Positions 43,153 through 55,647 of a DNA stretch of 64,000 bases are shown piece after piece (position 1 is the first letter of the stretch; every line of letters begins with the position of its first letter). Both the position numbers and the translations under genes were made by a program. The stretch comes from Pyronema omphalodes (lineage: Eukaryota > Ascomycota > Pezizomycetes > Pezizales > Pyronemataceae). The notes beneath the pieces are model-generated. The model was not told the DNA's origin. It made no database searches and saw only the letters and a program-made list of their open reading frames with translations. The stretch lies in NCBI GenBank assembly GCA_024516155.1, contig JAJJXM010000070.1:1-64000 (forward strand), written 5' to 3'.

Positions 43153-44474
43153 CTATTTCGCGGGCTTTCGTCCATACACACGATAGCTATTCAATATTAG
43201 GATATTGGCAACATTTGCCCCGTAGGGTGGAACAGGGAAACGTACAATTTACCGTACATGTGGTAATTTTTGTCGCGGACGGCCGCAAGCGCAGAACTGC
43301 AGATGGAACGGGCTTTCTCGGCTTCCATGCCCAGAACCCTAGTGAATGCCGCTATCCCATAGCTTTCAAATGCCCCTTCGAGGTTTAGAAGTGACATTGC
43401 ACCAATTCTCTTTTGTATTGAGACCTTTGGCCATGGACCTATGGGCTCTTTAACTTCAAAGGCATGGACGTCCTCAAAGCCTGCCTTCTCCAATAGAATT
43501 TTCATGGATTCCAACGTTTGAGCCGGCCGGCCCATTGAAATCATGGATTCTCGCAGATATTCCATGTGTACCTTCGCTCCATTGTCGGCTTTCATCGTAC
43601 CGTCATCGCAGTTGGCCGTGAGGGCGTATTCACCAAGCTCGACGTAACCACCCGGGATAGTACAGCTATGGACTGGTGTCAGTAATGACGTAGAAAGGTA
43701 AGGCTACTGACCGCATTATTTCTGATATAAGATGGTTCCAATCACTAACACCCGAAGAGATATTCCGACAGTGAATGAAGTCAAATGATTCCTGACGGCA
43801 TAGCATGTTAATATCCTTGTATCGTAGTTAGTAGTTACCAAACTGATGCTATACTGGGGTACTGACGTCCTTGAATGAACATTGCAACATTGCGTCGTCC
43901 ACTTCAAAGCGACCATGTGATAATCAGCTATGCTGGCAGTAGAGCAGGTCGCCGTTTACCAATTCGCAGGAACCCAGTCTGGTTGGGTGGGGCTCAAATC
44001 GGTACCGATAACCTCAGCCATTGGATATTTATCTGCCATGTCAATTGCCCAGATGCCCGTGCCTGTGCCAATGTCCAAGATGCGATGAGGTTCGCTAATG
44101 GGAGCCTCATGAAGCTTATCGCCACATATAAGCCGTATGATTTCATGGTTTAGGTCCAGCCTGTATCGTCACTCGGTTGGTATAACTCAAAACGTTTGCC
44201 ACTAAGCGCCCCTTTAATCAACCGCTGACATGCCGATCTTGTTCTTTGTCATCTGTTGGAAGGAGATATTTGTCGGGTCCATAATAGGAGTGGTATCAAC
44301 GGCCGTGTTCCAAAATGTACTGATTCACTGATGACGTGAGGCTTGCCGTGCTGGTATCGTAACCCGCGGAATCATAGTTTTCATCCTCAGGCCTTTCAAG
44401 TTGCACAACTAAGAATAAGAATCTTAAAAATATTGGGCATTGATACTCACCACCAATGGATTCACTTCGAGCAT
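43153..44474 (-). pseudogene. Methyltransferase copy 5, disabled
   Basis: All seven exons can be recognised, from MLEVNPLV (44474-44451) through the SAM motif ([14 protein letters not shown]) and exon 6 (MKADNGAKVHMEYLRESMIS) to [10 protein letters not shown] ending at TAG (43153-43155). Several lesions disable it. The acceptor before exon 2 reads GCAA, not an AG. A TGA at 44296-44298 stands where other copies have the second Arg of GRRYH. The donor after exon 2 is GCATGT, and the acceptor before exon 4 has no AG (CATGG). The SAM motif residues themselves are intact, so inactivation appears recent. Confidence 0.88.
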
Positions 44475-46999
44475 TGCGTTGAGTTGTGTTGTGCTTTGAA
44501 GCTACCGTACGAGATACGTTGTAGGCCCGGGGATTAACTGTCTAATATGTATATACGGCCACAGGTAGCCGCCATCGTGATAACCCCTGTGATATAACAG
44601 GGGTCTGGACATGTACTGATTAACGTCTTGTTGCAGCACCACCAAGTGCAAATACAAATTTTTTTTCTTCCAACATATGTTAGGACCGGCGAGGTCTATG
44701 TACCCTTATGCAGACGATATCACTCGTGGAAGAAGGTTTGGCTCAAAGATTGCCGCCGGTAGAGGGGCGCTTGTCAGGCGGAGCTCGTCCGCTGATCAAT
44801 TTGCTAAACTGCCTAACAGCAGATGCTCACTTTCAGACGTCTTACTTGGTAAGTGTAGTCTACAAACTTCTGATGGGCCTTGGAGGATACTGATATATAG
44901 GAATTCACTGTACTCCCATAGAAAAAGGATTGGACTTTGTATATGATGCTTCACACAGAGAGAGTAAGAGAGAGAGCAAGAGGAGTCGATCAACTGTGTA
45001 CTTGACACGCCTCACTGATGGCAGGTCAGTGGAAAAACTGAGGTGACGCCGTCAGTAACGAGTGACAGGTCGTGTTACATGAGAGTGATCGCCTATGATC
45101 ACACGGTTGAGGATTGAGCACAGAGTAAATTTAGCCCTAACCCAACTGACGAGTCACTGATGCCCAAGCAATAGCGACCAGCCATTGAACGTGATACCAG
45201 CAGTGCGAGCTCTGTACCATCATAATCACGCTGCTGCTCCTGTTTATCCAGTGTAGAAAACCAATGAAAAGCGATCATATAATACTCCATTAGCGTGGAA
45301 TGACCACTTCACAGCCCGGGTAAAAACAGCACGGGTTGGAACTTCTTTCCGTCAGCTTAGTCATTGCATGTCATCGATGAAATCTGATTTCATCTGGTAT
45401 TTTGCCATATCTTGACGTGACAAGCCGATATCTGTCCTGCTCTGCCCATACAAAATTCAGGGGTTTTTGAAATACTTTATCCCATCCGTTGCCACAAATA
45501 ATTGTTTTTCTCGTATGTATACCTCTTCATTAACCTCGCTTACATGGGTTCTTATGAAACCGCTTTTCAATCGGAGTGGTTGTGGTTGAGGTGAACGACG
45601 TGGCGGGTTGATAGGAGCCTGTCGCGATTTGTCGGGACTTAGTGTCCCCCACCATACTACGTACGCGCAGCGTGTCGCATCAAACGGATCAGCACACAAC
45701 GAAACTATGTACAAATTTACCAGTTCCCTGCATTACTCCATTTTCTCTCCATCGTACCGGGACATGCAGGCTAAGGTTCCGAGTCCCCCTAATATGTATG
45801 TAGCATGGCCTCCGGTAAACAACAGAAGCCGTGTAAAACTAAACCTGTAGCCTTCGCTTCTCTAACGCATATCGCGAAGGTATAATGAAGCAGCGGTTTT
45901 TTAATATAGACGTTGAATTCGAGAGGTCAAAAATGTCACCGACCACGATCGATACATACCTGAATGCCGTGTAGGCTCTTACTGATTGCGGCATGGGATA
46001 TCATACCGCACTATTAGACGGATCGAATCTGGTCGACAGATGATCGGGAGTTTGTTATGTTTCCCCATCGCTTTGGCTCCGGGATGTTACAGCATATGCT
46101 GGTTCGCGGCGTATGTTATATTTTTTTGGACAATCCTGCATTATTCATGCACCAGTGTTTAAATGCGGAAATCCCGGAGTTTCGGAAATTGCACCTCGCT
46201 TCATGGCCGAGTCGTTTAGTTAACGCCTCCCGAACAAATTAAGCGCGGTGGACAAGTAGCAAGTTTGTAATTGCTTTTCAAGCAGTATCTTTGACCGGTT
46301 ACGTCTGTCCTGATCAAGAAACGTACTAGGACGTTTTATCAATCCGCTGTAGGTTCTGCGGCAAGAGCCGGTATGAGTGCATAATGAATGCCGTAACATG
46401 CACTTCTGACTTTCAAATGGGCTGGTGCATGCATGAAATGTGCATGGGCTCCGGCGCTAGCCTGCGGCTATTTCTCTCTCCAAAATTGATCTTTACACGG
46501 CTTTTAGAAATCCATAACTCTATACTGCAGAAGTAAAAAATGAATAGATACAAGTAAAGCCTTTTGCCACGAGGTTTAAAAGCCGACTAAAATGAATGAA
46601 AAGCGGAACATATACAGAGAGTTATGGGAAACATGATCCGTCAAATGAATGCGGCCTTGGCGCATATCTAGGTGTATTGAGGAGAATGTTGAAAAGCCTT
46701 GACTTTCCTTGCTACCATATGGTACAAGCCAGGTGAATGAGTGAACATGAGGAAACGGTTTCAGAATACATGCACCTGCAGCTGAATGATGACCGTTATA
46801 CATACATAGCGTCACATGTGGAGACATTGAAAATGAGACTTGATCCTAGACTCGCGTATACTACCTTGATAGCTTAAGGTTTATAACACAAGCGACCAGT
46901 TATCAGACTTTATATTCCTAAGTGAACCCCGGGTACTACGAGAGGCAACAACTTCTTTCTTCACCCTTTCATCCAAAAGCAGCAATTTAAGTCAACGCA
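44475..46999. other. 2.5-kb centre of the cluster, no recognised gene
   Basis: This is the divide between minus-strand copies on the left and plus-strand copies on the right. I see short open frames (for example 45608-45850 and 44677-44946) with no family signature and no transposon ends. Sequence resembling the copy 6-9 spacers appears around 46010-46250 (CCCGGAGTTTCGGAA...CCTCGC). It would contain the promoters of copies 5 and 6. Confidence 0.5.
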
Positions 47000-48313
47000 A
47001 TGCTCGAGGTTGATCCGTCTGTGGTGAGTTTCACTTCCAATGGATATGTGGTTATGATATTGACGTTTCCAGCTCGAAAGACCCGAGGATGAGAACTATG
47101 ATTCAGTAGGTTATGATACCAGCACGGCAAGCCTCACGTCATCGGTGCACCAGTATATCTTCGAGAATGGTCGAAGATACCACGCGTATTACGGACCGGA
47201 TAAATATCTGTTGCCGACGGATGAAAAAGAACAAGATAGGTATGTCGAAAATATCAGTAAAGGGAAATTTAACAAGATTATGGAGATATTAATGAGGTGG
47301 TGGTACAGATTGGACTTGAATCATGAAAGTCTGCGCCTAATATCGAACGATAAGCTCCACGAGGCCCCCCTGGATGAACCTCATCGAATTCTCGACATCG
47401 GCACGGGTACCGGTATTTGGGCTATAGACATGGCTGATAAGTATCCAATGGCGGAGGTCATCGGGACCGATTTGAGTCCGATACAGCCAGACTGGGTACC
47501 TGCGAATTGGTGAGTTTTCTTTGCCTCTGCCTCTAGCTATGCTAATTCTTAGGTTAGTCGCTTTGAAGTCGACGATGCTATGTTAGAATGGACATTCAAA
47601 AACGTTAGTTATCATGTGTCCGTCACTGGGGACAATACAATCAGGGTATATTGACATATTTGAATCTAGGATTCATTTGACTTTATTCACTGCCGGAATA
47701 TTTCCTCTGGCGTTAGTGACTGGAACCATCTCATTAGTGAGATTATGCGGTTAGTCACCAATCATACACGTAACATCTCTGACCCCGGTTTGTAGTTGCA
47801 CCGCCCCCGGAGGCTACGTTGAACTCGGGGAATATAGCCTCACGATGAATTCCGATGACGGTACAATGAAGCCTGATAATGGTGCGAAGATATACATGGA
47901 CCATTTACAAGAAGCAATGCGCGAGATGGGACGACCGGCTCCTAAACTGGAATTCATGAGGATGCTATTGGAAAAGGCTGGGTTTGAGGACGTCCATGCG
48001 CTGGAAGCTAAAGAGCCATTGGGTCCATGGCCGAAGGACCCAAGACAGAAGAAGATTGGTGCTATGTCACTTCTGAATTGCGAGGGCGCCTTTGAAAGTT
48101 ACGGAATGGCAGCATTTACCAGGATTTTGGGCATGGAATCCGACAAGGCTCGTGCTATCTGCGAAGCGGGACTTGCTGCGGTACGCAACAAGAACTACCA
48201 TATGTACGTTAAATTGTAGGTACAACCGTTCCGTATCCTCAAACACATTTTGAAGTATTCTGACAGAGAATAGCTACCGCGTGTATGGACGAAAGCCCAA
48301 AGCAACGAGGTAA
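47000..48313 (+). CDS. SAM-dependent methyltransferase, LaeA-like (copy 6)
   Basis: Seven exons (47000-47023, 47073-47239, 47309-47509, 47558-47603, 47670-47749, 47796-48215, 48274-48313) join in frame to 978 nt, 325 residues. The six introns are 46-69 bp with GT-AG ends. Residues 45-60 carry [21 protein letters not shown] at residues 95-99 is the SAM glycine motif and D118 of GTDLSP the likely ribose-binding acid. [14 protein letters not shown] and [19 protein letters not shown] follow, and the C-terminus is [13 protein letters not shown]. No signal peptide or membrane segment is seen, so it is probably cytosolic or nuclear. Its 3' half is closely shared with copy 9. Confidence 0.88.
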
Positions 48314-50630
48314 TAGAAAAGATTGATTCATGGTGTTAGCGATTGTTATCGTTCTGCATCAGGTATTGTGGGATGGAAGATATTGTAGTGGCATAAAGTA
48401 ATTGAAAGATGTGTTTCAACGGCGCGGTAACATGAGGCTAGTGAAACGAGGAGGGAAAATTGTACATATCATGCACACTGGTCAAAGTATTGGCGAAAGC
48501 TCAATCTCGTGAGTCCAGAAACATACCAACTAGAGCTATGACCCCAGGCGCCTGATCGTCGACCAAACCCCAGTATTGTCTGGCCTAAACGGCCTTTAGA
48601 CCACACTAAAAGTCATCGAGATGTCTCCCACTTATAAACAGTAATTTCAGCGATGAATCGTGACGATTTTCTCATGTGATTCTTCGGATTGATATTGCAC
48701 GATCGCATGATCGCATGGTGTGTTGTCTGTATTGTCATTCCCCCTCCGAATATCCCAGCGCGAATATTGATACGTCACTATATACCTATCCACTTATTGT
48801 CGCCTTCCTGGCGTGGGTCATTTCAAGGATTTGTCAACCGCAGACCATCAAGCTCTCAATCTTGGATGCTTTGCAATGGTTTTACAGCTCCATCTGTCGC
48901 TTCTGGCGCTTCATGTGTTAAATAATCTGGGGGATTAACAGAAGAACGAACGCAGCCAAGATACCTGCCCCAATATTGCAGGAGAACAGGGAAGCGCAAA
49001 ATATACCAGGAAAACTGGAGCCAGAAGATCTTATACGTGTATAGTGTTAACATTGTTCCAGGTATTTAGTCTAGGTAGAGTCTTGGAAATGCTTGGCTAA
49101 TGTTCAATTTGCAATTGACGTTTATCAAGCATCGAGTGATAGCAGAATATGTAGATTTGTATGACATCATCCCATTTCACTCATGCACCATTCCTCAGTG
49201 GATGTGGCGCCTGCGGCCTGCCCAGAGATCCATACGGTATACCATACGATTATAATGCTGGCTGTACGATTCTCCGCACCCGCACCTAAATACAGGCAAT
49301 CGTTTGGACCATTTGGCTGTACAACAAGTCCACCCGATCGAAGATGGATTTCCAAAGAATAAGTTCTCTCGGTTCAAATATTCTATCATTCGTCCGTCGT
49401 GTGAAAATTGACTTTTTCGTTGTGGAAATGCGGTATAACGCGTGGCGCGGAGGATTATTATTGCGTCTCTGGCCTCTGTCACGATGCCTAGATAAAGTGT
49501 ACAGCTCCGAATTCTTTCTGCATTATTTATGTACGTGGATACAGACATTCGACTTCATACCGACATCCCGGGTTTCCGAACCTCGCACCTGCCTTGATCG
49601 CGGAGGTGTTCGCTTAGCGCCTTCTAAACAAATCAAGCGCCAATTAGTAGTCGATCTACATATTTTCTTTTGACGCTCAAGACTTACCGGATTCGTCTGG
49701 CTGTGCGGAAACATGCATATGCACATCACCCGCGAATGTACGTTGAGCTTTCACCAGTTCCCCTTGGCTTCTGCGACAAATTCCGGTCGAAGTGTACGAT
49801 CAACATATGATGTCCTGACCGCACTCATAGTTTGATCTTGAGTAGGGCATCCTTTAAGGCATGGGCGGAATACCCAGTGCGCTGCTTCTGAATGCAACTT
49901 TCAGAACTTGACAAAATGGAAAACTACAACACTGTGGAAGTGCCAAGTTAAACGCCATCAGAAGCTGTGCTGGAGATCCGACCACTGTCTACGTAAACCA
50001 AATATACTAGAGGAATCATCGGCAACTGACCATATAGGTTTTACAGGTCTTACAGAAAACAGAACACCGAAACTGTGCATTATAGATGGACTTCGAGGTG
50101 TAAAGGAGAGTGACAAGTCGATTTTCAGCACGTATTAAAAATTTGTATGCACTACATATCCGGTGTGAAGAAAGAAAATTGTGGGGATGGGCAATTATTA
50201 AAGTGCGCTTGCGTAACACCACGCAAGGGAGAGCCCTGCACTGCACATACAGGGACAGCTGATGACTGACATAGAAATGTATTTATCTATCTGTAAGAAT
50301 ATTTCATCTTGGGGTATTATTTTTGGAAGGTACGACGGCCGTTGTCCGGCAGTCTTTGTAGGGCATGGCGCGCGTTTCGCCATAGATTTCTCAGGCCACA
50401 ACATAGCATTATACATAGTGGCGTCTATATTGCACAGTTTCATCCATCCAGGGTATAAATGTCGATTTGCGCTCCAAGAGACTGTTGGCTCCCGCCACAG
50501 CACAGCTTTCCCAATAGCCGCGGTTAGGTGTCGCTCTGTATCATACTTGTTGCAACCCCTCGCGCTCACCGGCAAGAAATCCCCCATCTCCGTAGTATCG
50601 TTCACGCAATCCCCTACAAACGTCATCACC
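48314..50630. repeat. Spacer between copies 6 and 7; 49035-50630 duplicated at 59035-60623
   Basis: From about 49035 onwards the sequence is nearly identical to 59035-60623 (offset close to 9993 bases near the genes). A more diverged version lies in 53690-56650. Long frames on both strands (50262-50732 plus, 50198-50761 minus) occur in both copies because the duplication is recent, and each overlaps exon 1 of the adjacent methyltransferase. I do not call them genes. Confidence 0.7.
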
Positions 50631-51950
50631 ATGCTTGAAGTTGACCCATCCGTGGTGAGTTCGACTTGTGATGGATCTATAGTTATAATGCTAATGTTTC
50701 CAGCTCGAAAGGCCGGAGGACGAGAAGTATGATTCTGTAGGTTTTGATACCAGCACAGCAAGCCTCACGTCATCGGTGCATCAATATATCTTCGAGCACG
50801 GTCGAAGATACCACGCCTATTACGGACCGGATAAATATTTGATGCCAACCGATGAAAAAGAACAAGATCGGTAGGTGACAAAAAGCAGAAAGGAGCAATT
50901 GAACACAATGATAGGGATATTTATTCAGTAATGGTACAGATTGGACTTGAACCATGAATTAATGCGCCTGGTATTGGACGATAAGCTCCACAAAGCCCCC
51001 CTCGACGAGCCTCATCGCATTCTGGATATCGGCACGGGTACAGGTATCTGGGCTATAGACATGGCAGATAATTATCCAATGGCGGAGGTTATTGGCACCG
51101 ATTTGAGTCCGATACAGCCCGACTGGGTGCCAGCCAATTGGTGAGTCGTTGGTGACCACCACTGCCAACCGAGCTAACCGTACGGGCAGTCGCTTTGAAG
51201 TCGACGACGCCATGTTAGAATGGACATTCAAAGACGTTAGTTATCATCTGTCCGTCACTGGGGAACATGGATCCAAGGCATATTGACATATTTTTATGCT
51301 AGAATTCATTCGACTTTATTCACTGCCGGAATATTGCCTCGGGCGTTAGTGATTGGAATCATCTTATAAGCGAGATTATGCGGTTAGTCTCCAATCACAT
51401 CTTCAACATCTCTGACTTAAGTTCCTAGCTGCACCACCCCCGGAGGTTACGTTGAACTCGGGGAATATAGTATTACAATGAACTGCGATGATGGTACGAT
51501 GAAGCCTGATAACGGTGCGAAGATATATGCAGATTATTTGCGAGAGTCCATGATCAAAATGGGGCGGCCAGCCCCAAAACTTGAAGTCATGAAGATACTT
51601 CTAGAGCAAGCAGGTTTTGAGGACGTCCATGCGCTGGAAGCCAATGAGCCATTTGGACCATGGCCGAAGGACCCAAGACAGAAGAAGATTGGCGCAATGT
51701 CACTTTTGAACTGCGAGACCGCATTTGAAAGCTACGGAATGGCAGCATTTACCAGGATTTTGGGTATGGAATCCGACAAGGCTCGTGCTATTTGCGAAGC
51801 GGCACTTGCTGCGGTACGCAACAAAAACTATCACATGTACGGCAAATTGTACGTACCATGGTTCCACTTTTTCGAAGGAAGGTTTTGGAGTATATTCTAA
51901 CAGAACGTAGCTACCGTGTGTATGGGCGAAAGCCCAAAGCAACGAGGTAA
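50631..51950 (+). CDS. SAM-dependent methyltransferase, LaeA-like (copy 7)
   Basis: Exons 50631-50654, 50704-50870, 50940-51140, 51190-51235, 51303-51382, 51429-51848 and 51911-51950 join to 978 nt, 325 residues, exactly as in copies 6, 8 and 9. The start MLEVDPSV and exon 2 [14 protein letters not shown] are followed by [16 protein letters not shown]. The SAM core ([25 protein letters not shown]), [14 protein letters not shown] and a C-terminal [13 protein letters not shown] are intact. If the last intron is kept, the frame continues as LYVPWFHFFEGRFWSIF and stops inside the acceptor. The upstream 1.6 kb and first two exons are almost identical to copy 9. Confidence 0.88.
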
Positions 51951-52450
51951 TAGAAAAGATTGATTGATGGTGTTAGCAATTGTGAGACGGAAGATATTGT
52001 AGTGGCAGAAATTAATTGAAAGCTGTGTTTCAACGGCGCGTGGAAACTTGAGGCTGGTGAAAGCAAGAGAGATAATTGTGCATCTTATCCCCATTGGTGA
52101 CTGGTGAAAGTATCGTGCCATATTGTGGGATACAAAATATTGTAGTGGCATGAGTTAATTGAAAACTGTGCGTTAACATTTAACGGCTCCTAAATTTGAG
52201 GCTGGTGCAATTGAGAGAGCACATGGTACATGTTATGTACACTGGTGAAAGTATTATGAATTATCAATCACGTAACACCAGAAATATATCTATTCAGAAA
52301 TATTAGGAGTTTCTGAGTGCTCAGCAGAGACACTTATGAATGGTTCTTTACGCGATTGATCTTGACAATTCACTGAGTAGGTCTTCGGACTGAGATTCCA
52401 CCATCGCATGATTGCGAGGCGTATTTCTGTTGATTCCACCTCATAATCAG
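51951..52450. other. Spacer downstream of copy 7
   Basis: It contains two decayed tandem versions of the 3' flank (GGGATACAAAATATTGTAGTGGCA near 52127 repeats GACGGAAGATATTGTAGTGGCA near 51984). The flank also resembles those of copies 6, 8 and 9. No gene is recognised. Confidence 0.5.
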
Positions 52451-52454
52451 ACCC

Positions 52455-53215
52455 AACTGTATACCCAGTTTACCGGGTAAAATCGTAAACCAGGTAAACT
52501 GAACTGACAATACACAGTTATTTGGTACGGTTTTGGTGTCCCGGATACGCAGGTGGTTCAGTTTTGAGGGATCTATAGAACCAGGTAACTGCAGTGCACT
52601 GATTAAAGGAACTCGATAATACAAACTAGTTTAACCGCATCGGAAACCAGTGCATGCAGGAATAAATTATGTATTCAACCTCGTTTGAACCCACTGGTGG
52701 CCGAGCCTGCCAGTATTTCAACCCTCCTCAATCCATCAGCTTCTGGTTACCAGGTTTACGAAATGGCGGTAAACATGCTCTCAGTTCCCGCGATGACTGC
52801 CGAGTCTGAGCTGCTGTTTTCCAAATGCAAGCAGATTATTATATCGGACTGCGATTTAATGCAGGCAGATACTCTGGAGACCATTGAGTGGCTCAAGAGC
52901 TTCAATTGGGGGCGTCAGTTGTGATTTCGGGAGACCCAATTAGGATAGTATTTTGTTATATATGCACTGAATAATATGTATTGCCCCTTCATAAACCAGT
53001 TCCTCTGGAAAAACCAGTTTTCGCAGTTTTCAACAGTTCACCTGGTTTGCCAAGCCATGCATTCAGTTTACTGGTTTTCGCAGTTGAACCAGTTTATACT
53101 ACTGACAGTAAACCGAACTGGGTCGCCGCACAGTTCTTATATTCCAACAGTCCGTACAGTCCGTTTTGGTCGCCATTTCGAACTGGTTTGTACGACTGGG
53201 AGGTCTGCTCATAAT
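52455..53215 (+). mobile_element. hAT-type transposon remnant
   Basis: A hAT C-terminal fragment (52685-52924) sits within sequence rich in CAGTTTACC/GGTAAACTG and AACCAG/CTGGTT motifs on both strands (52465-52570 and 52985-53190). Such subterminal repeats are typical of hAT transposon ends. Exact termini and an 8-bp target duplication could not be identified. The catalytic part of the transposase is missing. Confidence 0.55.
52685..52924 (+). pseudogene. hAT transposase C-terminal dimerisation domain fragment
   Basis: The frame ends MAVNMLSVPAMTAESELLFS, then KCKQIIISDCDL and ADTLETIEWLKSFN. This fits the hAT C-terminal (Dimer_Tnp_hAT) pattern, in which a conserved S-V/I-P-A-x-S/T-A-E segment precedes a helix and ends with a Trp-containing stretch. 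In full proteins it mediates dimerisation of the transposase. Only about 80 residues remain and the frame lacks a start codon for a full protein. Confidence 0.7.
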
Positions 53216-53847
53216 GCCCCTGAGCGAATAGTGATATGTCAATATATTTACCTATTCGGTCGTTTTCTGCTTCTTAGCGCAGGTCATTTCAAGAATTTGT
53301 GAACCGCAAGCCATAAGGGTCTCAGTCTTGGACTCATGTCAATGTTTTTATACCTCCATATGCCACTCTTGGCAATTCATATGTTGTTCAACGATCTGTA
53401 GAATTAGCAGCAGAACGCACGCAGACTGGGTACCCGCCCTGATATTGCTGAAGACAAGACAACTAGACAAGGGAAAAATTCAGCAGGAAAATTGGAACCA
53501 GAAGACAAACAAATTATTCCATCGAAAACCATGGGAGGGTCAGCTACCGGAGTTATATCAATGAAAAATGCATTTTAACCCTCTCCCCCACCCAGATCAG
53601 ATATGCGGTACCATGCATAGAACAGCAGTGATACAACAATGAGCCCGACTTACCGGCGTGTAGTGCCAGTATTGTGCCATATGTTTAGTCCACATCAAAT
53701 CTTGAAAATAATTAGCAAAATTTCAATCTGAAATGCATCTTTACCAAACATTAAGTGATGGCAGAATATGTAGATTTGTCAAATACCATACTATATCACT
53801 CGTGTCTCATTCCTAAGTTGGTGTCGCGCGTGCCCAGAGCCGCATAC
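53216..53847. repeat. Spacer, diverged copy of the cluster spacer repeat
   Basis: From about 53270 the sequence resembles 48805-48960 and 58770-58900 (GGTCATTTCAAGAATTTGTGAACCGC). From about 53665 it resembles 49040-49215 (GATGGCAGAATATGTAGATTTGT). No gene is recognised. Confidence 0.55.
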
Positions 53848-54416
53848 TAGGGGGCGGCCCCAGTAGTGTAGTGGTATTACTCCCTGCAACTCAGAACGCT
53901 GGGCGATACCGACATCGTCACCATACGCTGTCTGCCTGCTGCGTATCGGGCGCATCTCGTTCATCAACGCTTGACATTACTGCTGCTGCTCTTGTAGAGT
54001 ATATGATAACGTAGCAACACCATGGCGATGATTCCAGCTCCATACAAAGCGAGAGCATCGTGCACTGTGGTTTGCGGCGACAGTCTTCGCAGCGACACAT
54101 GATGTTCGCGCTGTCTTACGCTACTCTGCGACTCTTTCTCTCGCCAAAATACAATACCGCAAACTTCGCAAAACACACCACTCCGCACTCTGCGGGATTG
54201 CTTAGTAAATTGCGCCGAGACGCTGCTATATACCACCTTTTAGTGTCAGGTTGCCGAACCTACATACTTAATGGGTGAAGGATATTGGGGTGCCTCATTA
54301 GGAGGCTCCGGCCTCGAGGACAGGATTAGATTGTGCCGAGTTGGTATTTAGTTTCCCGCATAGGTCTTACAGGCCTCGAACGGTGTATGATAAAATGTGA
54401 AATGTAAATGTAAATG
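53848..54416 (+). mobile_element. tRNA-derived SINE-like element (569 bp)
   Basis: Compared with the paralogous spacer near 59210 this is an insertion. It is flanked by an imperfect target duplication starting TGCCCAGAGCC (53831-53841 and 54417-54427). The head (GGCCCCAGTAGTGTAGTGG) contains TAGTGTAGTGG, a perfect match to the tRNA A-box consensus TRGYNNARNNG. The tail ends in a short GTAAAT repeat. I could not place a clear B box. Mobilisation would need LINE machinery in trans. Confidence 0.55.
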
Positions 54417-55610
54417 TGCCCAGAGCCTCACACGGCGTACCATACTAGGATAATGCTGGCTGTACGATTCTCCGCGCCCCCACTTAAACACGGGTGATCG
54501 ATCGTCCGAACCATTTGGCTCCACGACCACGCCTTCAGATCCATCAGTCGTGCTGACAAAACTTCACATTTTTTTCGCCTGGCGCCGGTGGTTATTATTC
54601 TGGCTCTGACTCCTGTAGCACTACATTGATGTAGTGTCCGTGATTATACATATCTGAATTATTTCTCATTCAAGTATGCAGATACCGACGTTCGACTACA
54701 TACCGACATCTCCGGGTCCGAACCCCGCAACTCTCTTGATTGCGGCGCTGTTCAATTAGCGCCTTCCAAACACATTAGGCGCCGAACCAGTGCTGGTCTC
54801 TGTACATACATGTATTAGCTCTTGAAGCTCATGACATACCCGATTTGTCTCATTGTGCGGAAATATGGCTATGCGCATCACCCGCGAATGCATGTTGAGG
54901 TCGCACCAGTTCCCCTTGGTTTCTGCGACTGATTCCGGTCAAAGTGTACGATCAGAATATGATTTCCTGGTGCGCATTCATCTTGAGTAGGGCAGATATC
55001 CAAACGATAGGTTCCCTGAGTTCAGTTCTATCATTTGTCCCGATAGACATTAACTTTTTCTTTCGTGGCACGGTGGTATAACTCTGGGTGCGGAGTGTTA
55101 TTATTTTGCCTCTGGCCTCTGTCACGATACCTTGATAAAATGTTTCTGCATTATTCAGGTATATATGTGGATACCGACGTTCGACTACATACCGACATTC
55201 CGCGTTTCCGAACCTCGCACCTCCTTCTATTGCGGAATTGGTCGATTAATGCCTTCCAAACAAATCAAGCGCCAGCCAGTAGTCTACATATTTGCTCTTG
55301 ACGCTCAAGACTTACCGGATTCGCCCAGTTGTGCGGAAACATGCATCTATGGTCATTACTTGCGATCGCAGGCTGAGGTGTAACTAATTCTCCTTGGCTT
55401 CTGCGACAAATTCTGGTCGAAGTGTACGATCAAAATATGATGTCCTGACCCGCATGGACCGGATACCTAGTGTACCGCTCTAGAATTCAACCTTCACAAC
55501 TTCACAAAATAGAAAATCCCAACACTGTGGAATTTCAAAGTTAAACGCCTGGGGGTGCCGCCCGGAATATTTCACCACGGTTTACGTAAACCAAATATAC
55601 TAATGGAATC
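54417..55610. repeat. Spacer upstream of copy 8, internally duplicated
   Basis: Two diverged tandem versions of the spacer repeat lie here (about 54500-54990 and 55010-55450). Each has ACGTTCGACTACATACCGACA and a CTTGGNTTCTGCGACNNATTC segment also present at 49550-49790 and 59540-59780. No gene is recognised. Confidence 0.55.

Positions 55611-55647
<37 letters not shown>

Noticed and set aside
43153..44474. Methyltransferase copy 5 as an intact seventh gene
   Set aside because: It has a TGA in exon 2, a GCAA acceptor before exon 2, a GC donor after it and no AG before exon 4.
50198..50761. Long overlapping frames (187 codons minus, 156 codons plus), repeated at 60191-60754
   Set aside because: They are preserved only because the spacer was duplicated recently. 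They overlap each other and run into exon 1 of the methyltransferases. No domain or codon signal is visible.
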